Positions 63,764 through 64,000 of a stretch of DNA of 64,000 nt are shown piece by piece (position 1 is the stretch's first letter; each line of letters begins with the position of its first letter). The stretch covers positions 2,914,001 to 2,978,000 of the forward strand of contig NZ_CP030053.1 of assembly GCF_004114955.1 (NCBI RefSeq), read 5' to 3'. The notes under the pieces are model-generated. The model was not told the DNA's origin. It made no database searches and was given only the letters and a program-made list of their open reading frames with translations. The translations under genes were made by a program, and so were the position numbers. Origin of the DNA: Bradyrhizobium guangzhouense. Lineage in GTDB: Bacteria; Pseudomonadota; Alphaproteobacteria; Rhizobiales; Xanthobacteraceae.

Positions 63764-64000
63764 ATGCCGTCCTCGATCCATCCCAGCACATCTTCAATGC
63801 GCCGCGCGACAGCAGTCTTGCTGGCGCTGCTATTGGCCGCGCATGCGCCGATGCTGCTGAACGACGGCCTCTTCATGGACGATTGGCTGGTGCTCAAGGC
63901 CGGTCCGGGCTTCGTGATCGACATCGATTTCCTGCTCCACGGCGCAGGCCATCCGGTCTTCTACAGCTACGACGCGATCGCCAACTGGACCGGCGCGCCG
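63764..64000 (+). CDS. Membrane protein, N-terminal part (3' end outside window)
   Basis: The frame from ATG 63764 is open to the window end (79 codons). It starts MPSSIHPSTSSMRRATAVLL, then a hydrophobic helix (LALLLAAHAPMLLNDGLFMDDWLVLKAGP). The sequence resembles the first lumenal loop (DDW, D-E-like acidic pair) of PMT/GT39-type membrane glycosyltransferases. It is divergent from the two small membrane protein genes. It is incomplete, so the class is uncertain; a start at the ATG 63797 is possible. Confidence 0.55.
   Translation, partial: MPSSIHPSTSSMRRATAVLLALLLAAHAPMLLNDGLFMDDWLVLKAGPGFVIDIDFLLHGAGHPVFYSYDAIANWTGAP

Overview
The window looks like chromosomal DNA of a Bradyrhizobium-type alphaproteobacterium (Nitrobacteraceae/Bradyrhizobiaceae). 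This rests on high GC content, several small families I associate with that lineage (DUF992, DUF3551, DUF6894, short Tat-exported Arg/Trp/His-rich proteins), Bradyrhizobium-style intergenic dyad repeats, and a 14-codon GTG-start small gene with a 17-nt Shine-Dalgarno sequence that matches the published Bradyrhizobiaceae gene rreB. No phage, plasmid, CRISPR or complete insertion sequence was seen. Two tRNA genes are present, Gly(TCC) and Trp(CCA).

Layout. 0-1.2 kb: end of a hybrid sensor kinase, rreB with its own promoter and terminator, and tRNA-Gly. 1.3-8.7 kb: small envelope or stress-type proteins (Tat protein, DUF992, AI-2E family exporter, an ArcD-like APC antiporter, DUF6894, Bax-inhibitor-1, DUF1269, DUF3551). 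8.8-13 kb: a compact Mrp-type cation/proton antiporter operon (E-F-G-[MbhD/E+B]-C-D) without a MrpA gene. 13.3-20.3 kb: an RND efflux pair, then a second ArcD-like antiporter with arginine deiminase. 20.6-24.7 kb: outer-membrane protein, small secreted protein, and a NarL-type kinase followed by two response regulators. 24.7-32.6 kb: membrane PQQ glucose dehydrogenase, then xylulokinase with a ribose/xylose-type ABC importer.

32.8-35.9 kb: GDP-L-fucose synthase, DUF2231 protein, PQQ sugar dehydrogenase lipoprotein and a small protein. 35.9-38.7 kb: a divergent module of an NrtR-like Nudix/winged-helix regulator, an SPFH/band-7 protein and an NAD-kinase-like protein, with two tandem 21-bp palindromes in the shared promoter. 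38.9-44 kb: carboxylate-type metabolism (two MFS transporters, BKACE/DUF849 enzyme, CaiB/BaiF CoA-transferase). 44-50.9 kb: two AraC-family paralogues, DUF3592 protein, an autotransporter, a small protein and a RidA-like protein. 50.9-61.4 kb: a TetR regulator, an ACAD10/11-like acyl-CoA dehydrogenase, an APH-type phosphotransferase, LysE exporter, ArgE, two SDRs, a histidine phosphatase and a serine hydrolase, interleaved with at least five dyad repeats and a GIY-YIG nuclease remnant. 61.5-64 kb: tRNA-Trp, a family-2 glycosyltransferase, two small membrane proteins with similar helix-rich tails, and the start of a larger membrane protein cut by the window edge.

The parts most worth a second look are: (1) rreB with a complete -35/-10, extended SD and terminator; (2) the NrtR-SPFH-NADK-like module and its tandem operators; (3) the TetR/ACAD/APH/SDR/phosphatase group, which resembles hydroxyacyl-CoA phosphorylation-elimination pathways and whose two divergent promoters share an exact 12-mer; (4) the MrpA-less Mrp operon; and (5) a 32-bp near-identical element upstream of two neighbouring envelope genes.
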